From the NCBI GenBank assembly GCA_022836915.1, contig CP094668.1:620001-684000 (forward strand): 64,000 nucleotides of DNA. The letters are read 5' to 3'. The notes beneath the pieces are model-generated. The model saw only the letters and a program-made list of their open reading frames with translations. It was not told where the DNA came from and did no database searches. A program made the translations under genes and the position numbers. Shown piece by piece: positions 20,914 to 30,280 of this stretch. The DNA is from Paenibacillus sp. OVF10 (GTDB taxonomy: Bacteria; Bacillota; Bacilli; Paenibacillales; Paenibacillaceae). Within the stretch, counting starts at the first letter, position 1. Each line of letters opens with the position of its first letter.

Positions 20914-21186
20914 CTACTCAGTTGTGTATGGCAATAATGCGATTTGACGGGAGCGTTTAATTGCAATCGTCAGCATGCGTTGATATTTAGCGCTAGTACC
21001 TGTTACACGGCGTGGCAAAATTTTTCCACGTTCGCTGATAAATTTACGAAGCAAGTCCGTATCTTTATAATCGATGTGAGTAATTTTGTTAGCTGTGAAG
21101 AAGCACACTTTACGACGTTTATTACGGCCGCCACGACGTGCCGGTCTTTTATCGTTGTCTCCGCCTTCTCTTTGCTTGAAGCCCAT
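20914..21186 (-). CDS. rpsR: 30S ribosomal protein S18
   Basis: A small basic protein of 90 residues with the S18 core [63 protein letters not shown]. It binds the central domain of 16S rRNA together with S6. Last gene of rpsF-ssb-rpsR, 56 bases after ssb. Confidence 0.98.
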   Translation of the reverse strand: MGFKQREGGDNDKRPARRGGRNKRRKVCFFTANKITHIDYKDTDLLRKFISERGKILPRRVTGTSAKYQRMLTIAIKRSRQIALLPYTTE

Positions 21187-21242
21187 GCTTTTCAGTCCTT
21201 TCCTATCATGTAACCCATATCTCCTAAGAGTATCAGCTCATG

Positions 21243-21727
21243 TTAAAATGGCAAATCATCATCCGATATATCAATCGGTTTTCCGTCATCGGAAAAAGGA
21301 TCCTGATTGTTGCTACGCGAATTATTGTTATTGTTCGCGCGTCCGCCGCCTCCATAAGAAGGCTCTTCACGCATTGGTTGCCCACCGCCGCCACCGCTAT
21401 TATCACGGTTAGCTGACTCCAAGAAACGGACATTATCGGCAATAACTTCGGTCACGTATACACGTTTTCCTTCGTTATTCTCGTAGTTCCGTACTTGAAT
21501 GCGTCCTTCGACTGCAGCCAGGCGTCCTTTGCGCAAGTAGTTTGCACAGGTCTCGGCAAGCTGTCTCCAGGTTACGACCGGAATGAAATCGGCTTCCTTT
21601 TCTCCCCTTGGCTTGTAAACGGTCTGTCCACTGCCAAAGTAAATTGCGTAACTGCTACTCCTGCTGGAGTGTAACGCAACTCAGGATCCCGGGTTAACCG
21701 TCCGATCAGAATGACACGGTTCAACAA
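21243..21727 (-). CDS. ssb: single-stranded DNA-binding protein, frameshifted
   Basis: SSB coats single-stranded DNA in replication and repair. The start is TTG at 21727 ([21 protein letters not shown]), with GGAGGGG 6 bases upstream. The OB fold continues through [54 protein letters not shown], then a Gly/Asn linker, and ends in the acidic tip DDDLPF that recruits partner proteins. One base is missing at a TTTT or CCCC run (21598-21607); repair gives 161 residues. Without it only the C-terminal 97 residues are open. Confidence 0.95.
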
Positions 21728-21775
21728 TGTAATCCCCTCCTTCAGAGCGTATTGGTGCGTTAATCACGAGTTGTC

Positions 21776-22069
21776 TTAAGCAGACTTAACGTCGTTGGTA
21801 ATGAGATAACGAATTACTTCGTCAGAAATCTTCATGAGACGCTCAAGTTCAGTTACAACTGCTGGTTCAGCAGTGAAATGTACCAGAACATAAAAACCAT
21901 CACGGAATTTCTTGATCTCATACGCAAGACGGCGTTTACCCATAACGTCGTGAGCTGTAACTTCACCACCGCCGTTGGAGATGATGCCTTGGAATTTATC
22001 GACTGTAGCTTGAACAACTTCTTGCTCAATGTCAGGACGAATAATGTACATCACTTCATATTTGCGCAT
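21776..22069 (-). CDS. rpsF: 30S ribosomal protein S6
   Basis: 97 residues beginning MRKYEVMYIIRPDIEQEVVQATVDKFQGII, the S6 ferredoxin-like fold. I chose the ATG at 22069 because GGAGG lies 8 bases before it; an upstream in-frame ATG at 22129 would add residues unlike the family. First gene of the S6-SSB-S18 operon. Confidence 0.97.
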   Translation of the reverse strand: MRKYEVMYIIRPDIEQEVVQATVDKFQGIISNGGGEVTAHDVMGKRRLAYEIKKFRDGFYVLVHFTAEPAVVTELERLMKISDEVIRYLITNDVKSA

Positions 22070-22271
22070 AATTTTCACCTCCTTATGGACTCTGGCCCTC
22101 AATCTAGGTTGAGAGCAAGGAACGAGCACAAACTCGAACTATATTAATATAACAAATACCGAGTCAAAGTGCAAGCAAACGTTCCCTGTACATATTGGCA
22201 CATGATCAGCCCGGGTATGGAGCACACTACAGAAGCAACAAAGTAACATAATCTGCAGAGGAGGTTTTGTC

Positions 22272-22466
22272 ATGGGTGAAAAAACCGAGTTTGAACCAGG
22301 AGATAAAGCACCAAACGATGGAGAGTACACGGAAGTTGGGGAAAAAAGCTTTGTCACGGAAATTCAAAACCCGAAGCGGGTAACGCTGCAAAAAGGTGAA
22401 GCTTTTCCCGAAACAAGCAATCATAATCGCAAGTGGAAGAAGCTGACCAAAGCCCGTGTCCATTAA
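22272..22466 (+). CDS. YjzC family small protein
   Basis: 64 residues: MGEKTEFEPGDKAPNDGEYTEVGEKSFVTEIQNPKRVTLQKGEAFPETSNHNRKWKKL. The APNDG..EVGE and NPK.V.L..GE.FP.T.N.NR.W pattern matches the YjzC-like family of Bacillales, whose function is unknown. GAGGAGG lies 8 bases before the ATG. It is divergent from rpsF. Confidence 0.8.
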   Translation: MGEKTEFEPGDKAPNDGEYTEVGEKSFVTEIQNPKRVTLQKGEAFPETSNHNRKWKKLTKARVH

Positions 22467-22900
22467 TCGCAATTCTTTTTACGATCCATGTATATAAAAC
22501 GGATTAAAGCACATAATACAATTAGGCGGTGCACGAGAGAGGTGTGGTTCCGTTGGACAACGAAGCCGATCATTCGCTGTTGGAGATTCATCACGTAATT
22601 TAAGAAGCAAGTGGTTATGTGTAGTAAGGCCCTTCGTCTGAAGCACGCGTATTGCTATGTGCAGTACACCAAGTGTCTGATTGTTACGACCGATTGTTTC
22701 CTAACAAACAAATGCACCGCCGGATAAAGAGCCCTTCGGGGCTCTTTATTTTTCGTTTTAGTCATTAATGATGCATCTGATATGGATACGTGGTCAACAT
22801 TTTCAATAAAACGTTACACAAAAAAGACTTTCCTAATGGAAAGTCTTCTTATCGATCTTTTTATTAAACTCAATGTGTATTGAGTAAATTACAATTGAAG
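22467..22900. other. gap between yjzC-like gene and tRNA-Ser
   Basis: It carries a terminator (listed separately). A tiny frame opening at a GTG (22529-22603, 24 codons) is present, but its ribosome binding site is weak, so I do not call it. Confidence 0.4.
22724..22752 (+). terminator. rho-independent terminator
   Basis: AAAGAGCCC and GGGCTCTTT pair around TTCGG and are followed by TATTTTT. It is about 260 bases after the YjzC-like gene and could also serve a short transcript in the gap. Confidence 0.75.
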
Positions 22901-22991
22901 TGGCGGAAAGGGTGGGATTCGAACCCACGCACGCTGTGACACGCCTAACTGATTTCGAGTCAGCCCCCTTGGGCCTCTTGGGTACCTTTCC
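22901..22991 (-). tRNA. tRNA-Ser(CGA)
   Basis: 91 nt including an encoded CCA end. The acceptor stem GGAAAGG pairs with CCTTTCC, discriminator G. The anticodon CGA lies at 22957-22955 in the loop CTCGAAA. A long variable arm (class II) and the T-loop GGTTCGAATCC are visible. It decodes UCG serine codons. Confidence 0.95.
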
Positions 22992-23094
22992 GCAGCAATA
23001 TTGATTATAGCATGATCATTTGCAGAACGCAACACTCCTACGGAGCCTACATGTAAACGTTATTACGCATACTGCATACCGAATTATTGCAAGC

Positions 23095-23313
23095 TCAGGA
23101 TTCAGTGGAATCTTCGGCTGAACGCAGTACCTTCTTCATATTTTTCTCGAATTTCGCTCTTGGAATCAACACGCTGTGTTTACATCCGACACACTTGATC
23201 CGAATATCCATACCCATACGAATGATCTCCATCTCATTGCTGCCACAGGGATGCTGCTTCTTCATCTGCACGATATCCCCAAGCTGGAAACTTTTACGCT
23301 CCACCTGTGCCAT
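23095..23313 (-). CDS. DUF951 family protein (YyzM-like)
   Basis: A small protein of 72 residues (MAQVERKSFQLGDIVQMKKQHPCGSNEMEIIRMGMDIRIKCVGCKHSVLIPRAKFEKNMKKVL). The KKxHPCG and RIKCxxC.H.VxxPR signature, with its cysteines, is that of DUF951, found near the origin in Bacillales (YyzM in B. subtilis). A nucleic-acid or metal-binding role is possible but unproven. It overlaps the end of the mscS gene by 20 bases, so the two are translated from one message. Confidence 0.85.
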   Translation of the reverse strand: MAQVERKSFQLGDIVQMKKQHPCGSNEMEIIRMGMDIRIKCVGCKHSVLIPRAKFEKNMKKVLRSAEDSTES

Positions 23314-24232
23314 CCCCCTCATCTTTCTCCAAAGCTACTGCCTGTTCCAATACGGCTTGATTGCTCATCTCATGATACTCCAGCGTTTTTTTCACATCGC
23401 CCTGAATCTGACGTTCCACAGAAGCCCGAGAGTTAGGCATACATTCTGCCACAATTCGCACCACATACTCTGATGTAGACATCGACTGAATACCGAGCAC
23501 ATCCGGCACCTTCACAATATTTAGGTCACGCTCTTCAATCCCAACCAAAGACTTCTTCACTAGATGTACCGACTCATCGAGACTTAAGTCCGCCTTCATC
23601 GGAATATCCACTACAGCCAGCGAATTCGACATGGAGTAGTTCGTTACACTTGCAATCGCCCCGTTTGGGATAATGTGCACCTCACCCTGCCAGCTGACCA
23701 GTTTGGTAGTTCTAAGTCCGATCACTTCAACCGTTCCCTTGTAGGTTCCCGTCTGAATAACATCCCCCACAGCGAACTGGTCCTCCAATATAATGAAGAA
23801 ACCGGTAATAACATCCTTGACCAGACCCTGTGCACCAAAACCAATGGCAAGACCAAGCACACCTGCACTCGCGAGTAGCGGTCCAACTTGGATATTGATC
23901 TCAGATAACAGTAGCAGAATCATAATGAAATTACATGTTATGGAGGTCGCATTTTTCAACAGTTCCCCTACGGTTACGAATCTGCGCGGATTCACGCGAA
24001 TCTTGCCTTCCTGCTTGCGTTCCATGGAACGATCTATAATTCGATATACTACCTTAATGACAATACGGGTGATGATAAAAATAATGATGATCCGGATTGA
24101 GCTGAACATAATGTTAAGCCACATATCAGGATCTGCAATTTTGTTCCAGACTTTATCCGTCCAACGAAGGGCTTCATTTACAGCACCGGCAGCACTGGTC
24201 TCTTCCCCTTGAGCAAACTGAAATGACAACAT
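23294..24232 (-). CDS. small-conductance mechanosensitive channel, MscS family
   Basis: 312 residues with three N-terminal membrane helices. The pore-lining third helix is around VGPLLASAGVLGLAIGFGAQGLVKDVITGFFIILEDQFAVGDVI, the family hallmark, followed by the beta domain (GTVEVIGLRTTKLVSWQGEVHIIPNGAI) and the cytoplasmic vestibule. It releases solutes on osmotic downshock. The equivalent B. subtilis gene lies in the same neighbourhood. Confidence 0.93.
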   Translation of the reverse strand: MLSFQFAQGEETSAAGAVNEALRWTDKVWNKIADPDMWLNIMFSSIRIIIIFIITRIVIKVVYRIIDRSMERKQEGKIRVNPRRFVTVGELLKNATSITCNFIMILLLLSEINIQVGPLLASAGVLGLAIGFGAQGLVKDVITGFFIILEDQFAVGDVIQTGTYKGTVEVIGLRTTKLVSWQGEVHIIPNGAIASVTNYSMSNSLAVVDIPMKADLSLDESVHLVKKSLVGIEERDLNIVKVPDVLGIQSMSTSEYVVRIVAECMPNSRASVERQIQGDVKKTLEYHEMSNQAVLEQAVALEKDEGDGTGGA

Positions 24233-24246
24233 TCATCATGCCTCCT

Positions 24247-24510
24247 CTACATCGGTATGTTATCATAGCTGTCTTCTGTTTTGAAATAGAGGCCTCGGAT
24301 CTCTACGAACTCGTTACGAATGATCTTTTGCACTCGCTCCAGATCCTCTTTTGGAAACTGGATACATAGCGCACACCCTGCTGTAATTTCTTTTGGCGTT
24401 GGGAACAAATCAATCTCTATCTCGGCAAACTCCAGCAGCATTTCAGCACGCAGTGCCTGCTGGGTTGAATCAAATGCAATCAGCATCCAATCGTTAATCC
24501 ATTCGTCCAT
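24247..24510 (-). CDS. DUF3343 (putative Se/S carrier-like) protein
   Basis: 87 residues starting MDEWINDWMLIAFDSTQQALRAEMLLEFAEIEIDLFPTPKEITAGCALCIQFPKEDLERV. The PTPxxITxGCGLxI-like motif, with one cysteine just after the invariant Gly, defines the family; known members are often next to class V aminotransferase (cysteine desulfurase) genes, as here at 25848-27000. Start at 24510, because AAAGGAG lies 6 bases before it. It precedes mscS by 14 bases. Confidence 0.8.
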   Translation of the reverse strand: MDEWINDWMLIAFDSTQQALRAEMLLEFAEIEIDLFPTPKEITAGCALCIQFPKEDLERVQKIIRNEFVEIRGLYFKTEDSYDNIPM

Positions 24511-24627
24511 GTTCGGCTCCTTTCGCCATACGTCCAACCCTGGAGAAAAAGCTTGTCCTCGTGAAGTATAAAACGCTCTACCTTTCCATATACTGTTACT
24601 ACTATTCCAAGGGAAAGGATAGATCCT

Positions 24628-25233
24628 ATGAATCCTACTTCGCGTTCCTTTTCATCACAAGACATGACCAGTTTGAAAATCCCCCATACCGATCCAGGTA
24701 TTCACTCGGCCATTACCCATCGTTTAATGTTCCATCTCTATAAAGCCCATTCTCTGCAAAATGTAGTGATTGTCTGCATAGGCACAGATCGCTCAACAGG
24801 CGACTGCCTTGGTCCTCTGGTCGGATCAGCCCTTTCCAAGTGGGACAGCCCTTTATTCCATCTATATGGTACCTTGGATGAACCAGTTCATGCGATGAAC
24901 CTGCAAGATACACTCCACAACATACAGAAAACACACCATAACCCTTATGTGATAGGCATTGACGCCTGTCTCGGTCAATCATCCAGTGTGGGATGCATTC
25001 AAGTTGTGAATGGTCCACTCAAGCCGGGTGCGGGAGTAAATAAAGAATTACCGCCGGTCGGCGATATCCATCTGACAGGTATCGTTAACGTCGGCGGCTT
25101 TATGGAATACTTTGTTCTACAGAACACACGGCTCAGTCTTGTTATGCGCATGTCCGAGATTATATCCAGTAGTCTGTACTCGGCCATTCGGGAATGGCAT
25201 ACACGTTCTACTCTGCTTGCTGTGCCAGAGTAA
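24628..25233 (+). CDS. yyaC: spore protease YyaC family protein
   Basis: 201 residues with the YyaC/GPR-like core VVIVCIGTDRSTGDCLGPLVGSAL, YGTLDEPVHAMNL, YVIGIDACLGQSSSVGCIQV and KELPPVGDIHLTGIVNVGG. The conserved Asp residues in IGTDRSTGD and IDACLG match the protease-like fold related to Gpr. In B. subtilis yyaC is expressed during sporulation and lies near spo0J. The gene runs towards the origin, opposite to most neighbours, and its end overlaps the end of the convergent DUF4446 gene by 26 bases. Confidence 0.87.
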   Translation: MNPTSRSFSSQDMTSLKIPHTDPGIHSAITHRLMFHLYKAHSLQNVVIVCIGTDRSTGDCLGPLVGSALSKWDSPLFHLYGTLDEPVHAMNLQDTLHNIQKTHHNPYVIGIDACLGQSSSVGCIQVVNGPLKPGAGVNKELPPVGDIHLTGIVNVGGFMEYFVLQNTRLSLVMRMSEIISSSLYSAIREWHTRSTLLAVPE

Positions 25234-25707
25234 TAGCTTCCTTTTCCTCTGGGGACAGAGTATACGTGGACTCTCCCCTTTAAGAGGTTTGGCATATACG
25301 TAAGAACCGTCACGGTTATATATCCCCGTAAGGATCATGCCATCCTGGCTATCATTAATCATGGCCATTGAGAAGCTCAGATCACTGCCACGCTCTCCAT
25401 AAGCATTGTATCTTTTCACGCCAACTTTACCTTGAATGCGGGTCAGCTTTTGCATGACAACTTGCAGCTGATTCGTTTGCAGTTTGTGTTCATCCTCAAT
25501 GCTGTCCATCTGAATTTTCAGATTAATCAGCAACGATTCCAGGTCCTCTACTCCACTGCCAGCCATCATGGCTTCATATTTACGTTTAAACTTTCGTAAC
25601 TTTGCCCCTTGAACAATACTCACAATCAGCAAGATCACCGTAAGTAATGCCATTCCGCCAATAATCCATAACAGCTGCTCCAGAATCAGCTCGTTTAATT
25701 CAGCCAT
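25208..25707 (-). CDS. DUF4446 family membrane protein, frameshifted
   Basis: An N-terminal membrane helix (LLWIIGGMALLTVILLIVSIVQG), a coiled-coil-like stretch (about residues 50-85) and a C-terminal globular part (VGVKRYNAYGERGSDLSFSMAMINDSQDGMILTGIYNRDGSYVYAKPLKGG) that is the DUF4446 signature. One base is missing in CCCC (25275-25278); repair gives ESTYTLSPEEKEAITLAQQAE and a stop at 25208 (166 residues). Function unknown. Confidence 0.85.
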
Positions 25708-25847
25708 GTAATTGCAACTACCCCTCTATATTTTTGATCAGATTAACGTCTGTCCTGTAATATTATCATTCATTATAAATCAACCCGATATCCATAAGCT
25801 TAATCAAGCAATCCTGTATCAAATGAGTTCATCATTTCAACTCTAAT

Positions 25848-27000
25848 CTAGTCTGCCCCAGTCAATTCCAACACTGCCTTAACGAGTGCTTCCACATGTT
25901 CTCTAGTTGAATTGTATCCCACACTGGCCCTTACTGCTCCGGTAGCAGTTGTACCAGCAGATTCGTGTGCAAGCGGTGTGCAATGAAAACCGGAGCGAAC
26001 CGCAATCCCATAATTCCGATCCAATCGGAAGGCGAGTTGTGCCGAATCATACCCATCCACAGTAAAAGATACTAATCCGGTGCGTGGCTGTCCAATCTCT
26101 GGACCAAGCATCCGAATACCCTTAACAGATGACAACCCATCCAACATAAGTTGGGTCAGTTCCCACTCATGTTGGTAGATGACCGCTGGTGTCATCTCAA
26201 GTACATGCTTCACACCCGCATTCAGCCCTGCGATCCCGACTGTATTCGGCGTCCCCGCTTCATACCGATCAGGACGCACCTTTGGCTGCTCCAGAGCTTC
26301 TGACTGACTTCCTGTTCCTCCATGAAGTAAAGGCTCTATATCGAGCTCTGGCGCAATGTACAAGCCCCTGTACCCTGAGGACCAAGCAGCCCCTTATGCC
26401 CTGGAAAAGCCAACATATCTATGCCCAATTGTTGTACATTCACAGGCATAACCCCAGCACTCTGGGCTGCATCTACCAATAAGATCGCCTGATGTTTACG
26501 ACATAGGAGCGAAATTTCTCCAATAGGAAGAATACTGCCAAGCAGATTCGAACTATGTGTACATACCACCAATCTGGTATTCGAACGAAACATACGTTCC
26601 ATTTGCATCAGATCAATGGCTCCCGCAGCATTAACAGGTACATAATCAATCTCTACATTTCGGAGTCTTCGCATGTACTCCAGTGGTCGTCTGACTGAGT
26701 TATGTTCAGCCATGGTGGCAATCACATGGTCGCCCTCTCTAAGCGAGCCTTGAATAGCTAGATTTAGCGCTTCTGTCGTATTTGATCCGAATGCAATATC
26801 ATTCGCATTTTTGATTCCAAAAATATCGGATAAGGATTTTCTCGCCTCGAACAATACACGACTTGCCTGAACAGCCATGCGGTGACTTCCTCTGCCAGGA
26901 TTGGCTCCGGCAATCTCCAATGCACTCAACATCGCATCACCGACAGCAGGTGGTTTGGGCCAAGATGTTGCTGCATGATCTAGATAGATAACTCCTCCAC
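25848..27000 (-). CDS. class V aminotransferase / cysteine desulfurase family, frameshifted
   Basis: PLP enzyme of the NifS/CsdB type that takes sulfur (or selenium) from cysteine (or selenocysteine). The N-terminus reads YLDHAATSWPKPPAV; later come ITFGSN-like AFGSNTTEALNLAIQG, the cofactor region VDAAQSAG, and the PLP lysine in FPGHKGLLGPQGTG. RSGFHCTPLAH holds the active-site cysteine. One base is missing in CCCC (26365-26368); repair gives QGTGGLYIAPELDIEPLLHGGTGSQS. No start codon is in frame upstream; GTG at 27000 fits if one more G is restored near 26995, giving 384 residues. Its partner may be the DUF3343 gene. Confidence 0.85.
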
Positions 27001-27161
27001 CTCACAACCACCTCTGTCCCATAAATTAATAATTCGCCTGCACATATCGCACATATAACCCTATAAACAAAGAATGACATATCGTTTCTCCATGGTACAG
27101 AGGCGATATGTCATGACATGAGTAAGCCCCGCATGTTGTTAATGAATCATAGACCCGACTG

Positions 27162-28006
27162 TTATTGTAACAATTCCAATAGCCGTTCCAGATCCTGTTG
27201 ACTGTAGTAGTTGAGCTCAATTTTACCTTTATCTTTATTGTGCTTGATTTTCACTGTTGTTTTGAAACGTTCACGAAGAGATTCTTCCAATGTATCAATG
27301 AATGGATCTTTCTTTTTAACTTCGATTTGGCTTTAGCCTCACCTGTTTTGGATCGATCCAATTGTTGAACAGCTTCCTCCAACTCACGTACACTCCATTG
27401 CTGATCAATGGTTTGTTTTGCAAGTTGCTTCACCATAACCTCGTCCTTCACACCCACGATGGCACGTGCATGTCCCATAGATAATGTTCCACGTGAAACA
27501 TGGTCTTTAACTTCATCTGGCAATGATAACAGACGCAAGAAGTTAGCAATGTGAGAACGTGATTTACCTACTTTTACAGACAACTCTTCCTGAGTCAACG
27601 CGAATTGATCCATTAACCCCTGATAAGCAACTGCAACTTCCATGGCGTTCAGATTCTCCCGCTGCAGGTTCTCAATCAACGCAATCTCCATTACCTGCTG
27701 ATCACTGAAGTTACGGACTACAGCCGGTACGGTGGCATTACCACAATATTGCGAAGCTCTAAACCGTCGTTCTCCGGCAATAATCTCATAACCTCGTAAC
27801 ACCGGACGAACAATAATGGGTTGTATGACACCATGCTGACGAATAGACTCAGCCAGTTCATGTATTGCGCCCTCATCAAATACTTTACGTGGTTGATAGG
27901 GGTTAGCCCGCAGTTGACTAATCGGGATTTCTACGACTTTATCATCGTCATTAATTGAAAGCGAAGGAATGAGGGCATCAAGACCTTTTCCAAGCCGCTT
28001 ACTCAT
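27162..28006 (-). CDS. parB: chromosome-partitioning protein ParB (Spo0J), frameshifted near the end
   Basis: ParB binds parS, slides as a CTP-dependent clamp and loads SMC. Visible in order: the CTPase domain ([55 protein letters not shown]) and the helix-turn-helix ([22 protein letters not shown]). A single-base loss near 27321-27330 breaks the C-terminus; repair restores [49 protein letters not shown], the dimerisation domain, and 281 residues. A perfect parS lies inside the gene, as in B. subtilis spo0J. The start overlaps the end of parA by 8 bases. Confidence 0.96.
27485..27500. promoter_or_regulatory. parS site within parB
   Basis: TGTTCCACGTGAAACA matches the bacterial parS consensus TGTTNCACGTGAAACA at every position. 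Confidence 0.95.
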
Positions 28007-28757
28007 AAGAAATCACTTCCTTTGCGAGCTCTAAATACACTTCCGCCCCTCTTGAACGAGGGTCATACGTGATAATGGATTGACCATGAGATGGTGCTTC
28101 ACTAAGCCGTACGTTACGCGGAATAATTGTTTGATATACTTTTTGTTGAAAATACTTTTTCACTTCTTCAATAACCTGAATTCCCAGATTGGTCCGCGCA
28201 TCAAACATCGTCAGCAATACCCCTTCAATCTGCAGGGATGTATTCAGATGTTTCTGTACCAGCCGAACCGTATTAAGCAACTGACTTAATCCTTCAAGTG
28301 CATAATACTCACACTGAATCGGAATGATCACCGAATCGGAAGCAGTCAACGAATTAATCGTTAACATACCAAGGGATGGTGGACAATCGATCAGTATGTA
28401 ATCATAGTTTTTTCACCATGGCGAGTGATTTTTTCAGGCGAACTTCCCGTGATATCGTGGACACCAATTCGATCTCGGCTCCGGCAAGCTGAATCGTTGC
28501 AGGTATGATATGAAGGCCTTCAATCTGAGTCTCCACAATCGCTTCTTGAGGAGGAACCTCATTAATAATGACATCATATATACAATTAGCCACATCTGCT
28601 TTATTGATTCCGACTCCGCTGGTTGTATTCCCTGAGGGTCAATATCGACAAGCAATACTCTTTTCCCGAGTGAAGCCAGTCCTGCACCCAAGTTAACAGA
28701 TGTCGTCGTTTTCCCCACACCGCCCTTTTGATTTGCTACGGCCATAATCTTAGACAA
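27999..28757 (-). CDS. parA: chromosome-partitioning ATPase ParA (Soj), two frameshifts
   Basis: The ATPase that partners ParB and also controls DnaA in Bacillus. N-terminus [28 protein letters not shown] is the deviant Walker [17 protein letters not shown] and [38 protein letters not shown] follow. Two indels split it: at GGG/CCC 28630-28632 (one base short) and at a T6 run near 28408-28413 (either two short or one extra). With both repaired the protein is 252-253 residues, equal to B. subtilis Soj. Operon with parB. Confidence 0.95.
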
Positions 28758-28914
28758 TTACTTCACCTCAAATAAAATAGGAGTCTTTTCTTGTAGGTTG
28801 TGAGATATTGTTAACAAAAAGCAGGCGGCTATCGTCCACACAAACAACAACTACCGTTCCATCAATATACCGACTGTTCTTTAAAAATGTCAGACCTAAC
28901 TTGCTTTATAGACA

Positions 28915-28936
28915 TAAAAAGCGGCCCATTGCCGCC
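28915..28936 (-). terminator. terminator of noc
   Basis: GCGGC and GCCGC arms around a short loop, with TTTTTATG following on the minus strand. Confidence 0.75.
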
Positions 28937-28947
28937 ATAAGCTTCAA

Positions 28948-29766
28948 TTATTTGCGTTTTGGAATATGGATAACGATCTCATAATGATCCTCATGGTCTG
29001 CTTCTTTTGTTTTGATGTCCAGACCTGAGCCAGTTACCATATCAATGGATTGGCGAATCGTATTAAGTGCAAGTCTTACATCCTTGGTAAAGGAAACACG
29101 TTTGGATTTTTTGATTTTGGAAGATTCCTTGTAAAAGGCAACACGCGCCTCTGTCTGTTTGACGTTCAATTCTTTTTCGATAATCTCACCGAGCAACTTC
29201 ATCTGCAGTTCTTCCGTATCGAGAGAAAGTAATGCTCTTGCATGCCGTTCAGAAATTTTTCGTTCCATCAATGCGGCCTTAATACCTTCTGGAAGCTGTA
29301 ACAATCGAATTTTGTTCGCGATGGTTGACTGGCTTTTGCCGAGTCGTTGTGCCAGACTTTCCTGTGTCAATTGATGCAAGTCGATCAGCTTCTGATAAGC
29401 GACAGCTTCTTCAATTGAAGTCAATCCTTCACGCTGCAAGTTCTCAATCAGTGCAATGGATGCGGCCTGAGAATCGTTGAATTCACGCACAATAGCCGGA
29501 ATCGTATCCAAACCCAGTTTTCGAACTGCACGCCAGCGACGTTCCCCGGCAATAATCTCATATGATCCATTTCGCACGCGAACGACAATAGGCTGAATTA
29601 CGCCATGTGTTTTGATCGTCTGCAACAACTCATCAATTTTATCATCATCAAAAATAGTACGGGGTTGATATGGGCTGCTCACAATTTCATTGACCGGAAT
29701 CTGTTTGATCTCATCTCCGTTATTGCGCTCCGCCAAACCAAACAACTTCGAAAATTGTTCTTTCAT
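28948..29766 (-). CDS. noc: nucleoid occlusion protein Noc
   Basis: A ParB paralogue that blocks division-septum assembly over the nucleoid. The N-terminal amphipathic membrane-targeting segment is [14 protein letters not shown]; then the CTPase core ([59 protein letters not shown]) and the helix-turn-helix ([22 protein letters not shown]). At 272 residues, and placed next to rsmG with parAB following, it matches B. subtilis noc. I start at the ATG at 29766, because the upstream in-frame codons are unlike Noc. No palindrome resembling the Noc site was found nearby. Confidence 0.93.
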   Translation of the reverse strand: MKEQFSKLFGLAERNNGDEIKQIPVNEIVSSPYQPRTIFDDDKIDELLQTIKTHGVIQPIVVRVRNGSYEIIAGERRWRAVRKLGLDTIPAIVREFNDSQAASIALIENLQREGLTSIEEAVAYQKLIDLHQLTQESLAQRLGKSQSTIANKIRLLQLPEGIKAALMERKISERHARALLSLDTEELQMKLLGEIIEKELNVKQTEARVAFYKESSKIKKSKRVSFTKDVRLALNTIRQSIDMVTGSGLDIKTKEADHEDHYEIVIHIPKRK

Positions 29767-30280
29767 TCCGCAGATTACCACCTAGTTTCGTAATAGCTCC
29801 CACAGTCTTTGCAGGTGCTTCTTATTCAATAAGCGACCTTTCACATGCATCGTTCTTGGAATAAGTTTTGCCTTTCATAACGCTTTCTGTCATGCAACAT
29901 CGAATGCATATCCATCTATCTGTACATATAATCTATGATCGCTGTGACCCAGGATCGGATACTTCTATTCTATCATCTTTTCTATCATAATCCTATGCTT
30001 ACCTATTCTTTAAACTCTGCTAATTTTCCTGCTTTTTCTTTGTGAATATTGGAAATATGACGACTTGCACACATTCAATTAATGAAATTGTCCATGAGCT
30101 ACTGTGCGTGAAATTCATCATTACAGGTTCTTTAAGAAATATGTAATACGGAGTATCTGTAATGTTGATCCAGTCCTCCATTTCAGAAAACAAAAAAAGA
30201 GAATGTTTCACGTGAAACATCCTCTTTATCTATGTCTAAAATACTATTTTGTTTTGACTGACTTCAAAACCATCATGCAA
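29767..30280. other. gap between noc and rsmG containing a parS site
   Basis: About 510 bases, AT-rich. The only clear element is the parS site at 30204-30219. No gene is supported. Confidence 0.5.
30204..30219. promoter_or_regulatory. parS site between noc and rsmG
   Basis: TGTTTCACGTGAAACA is a perfect 16-base palindrome matching the parS consensus. It lies 2.7 kb from the parS inside parB. Confidence 0.96.

Noticed and set aside
22529..22603. 24-codon frame between the yjzC-like gene and its downstream terminator
   Set aside because: GTG start with a weak ribosome binding site and no recognisable relatives; too little to call.
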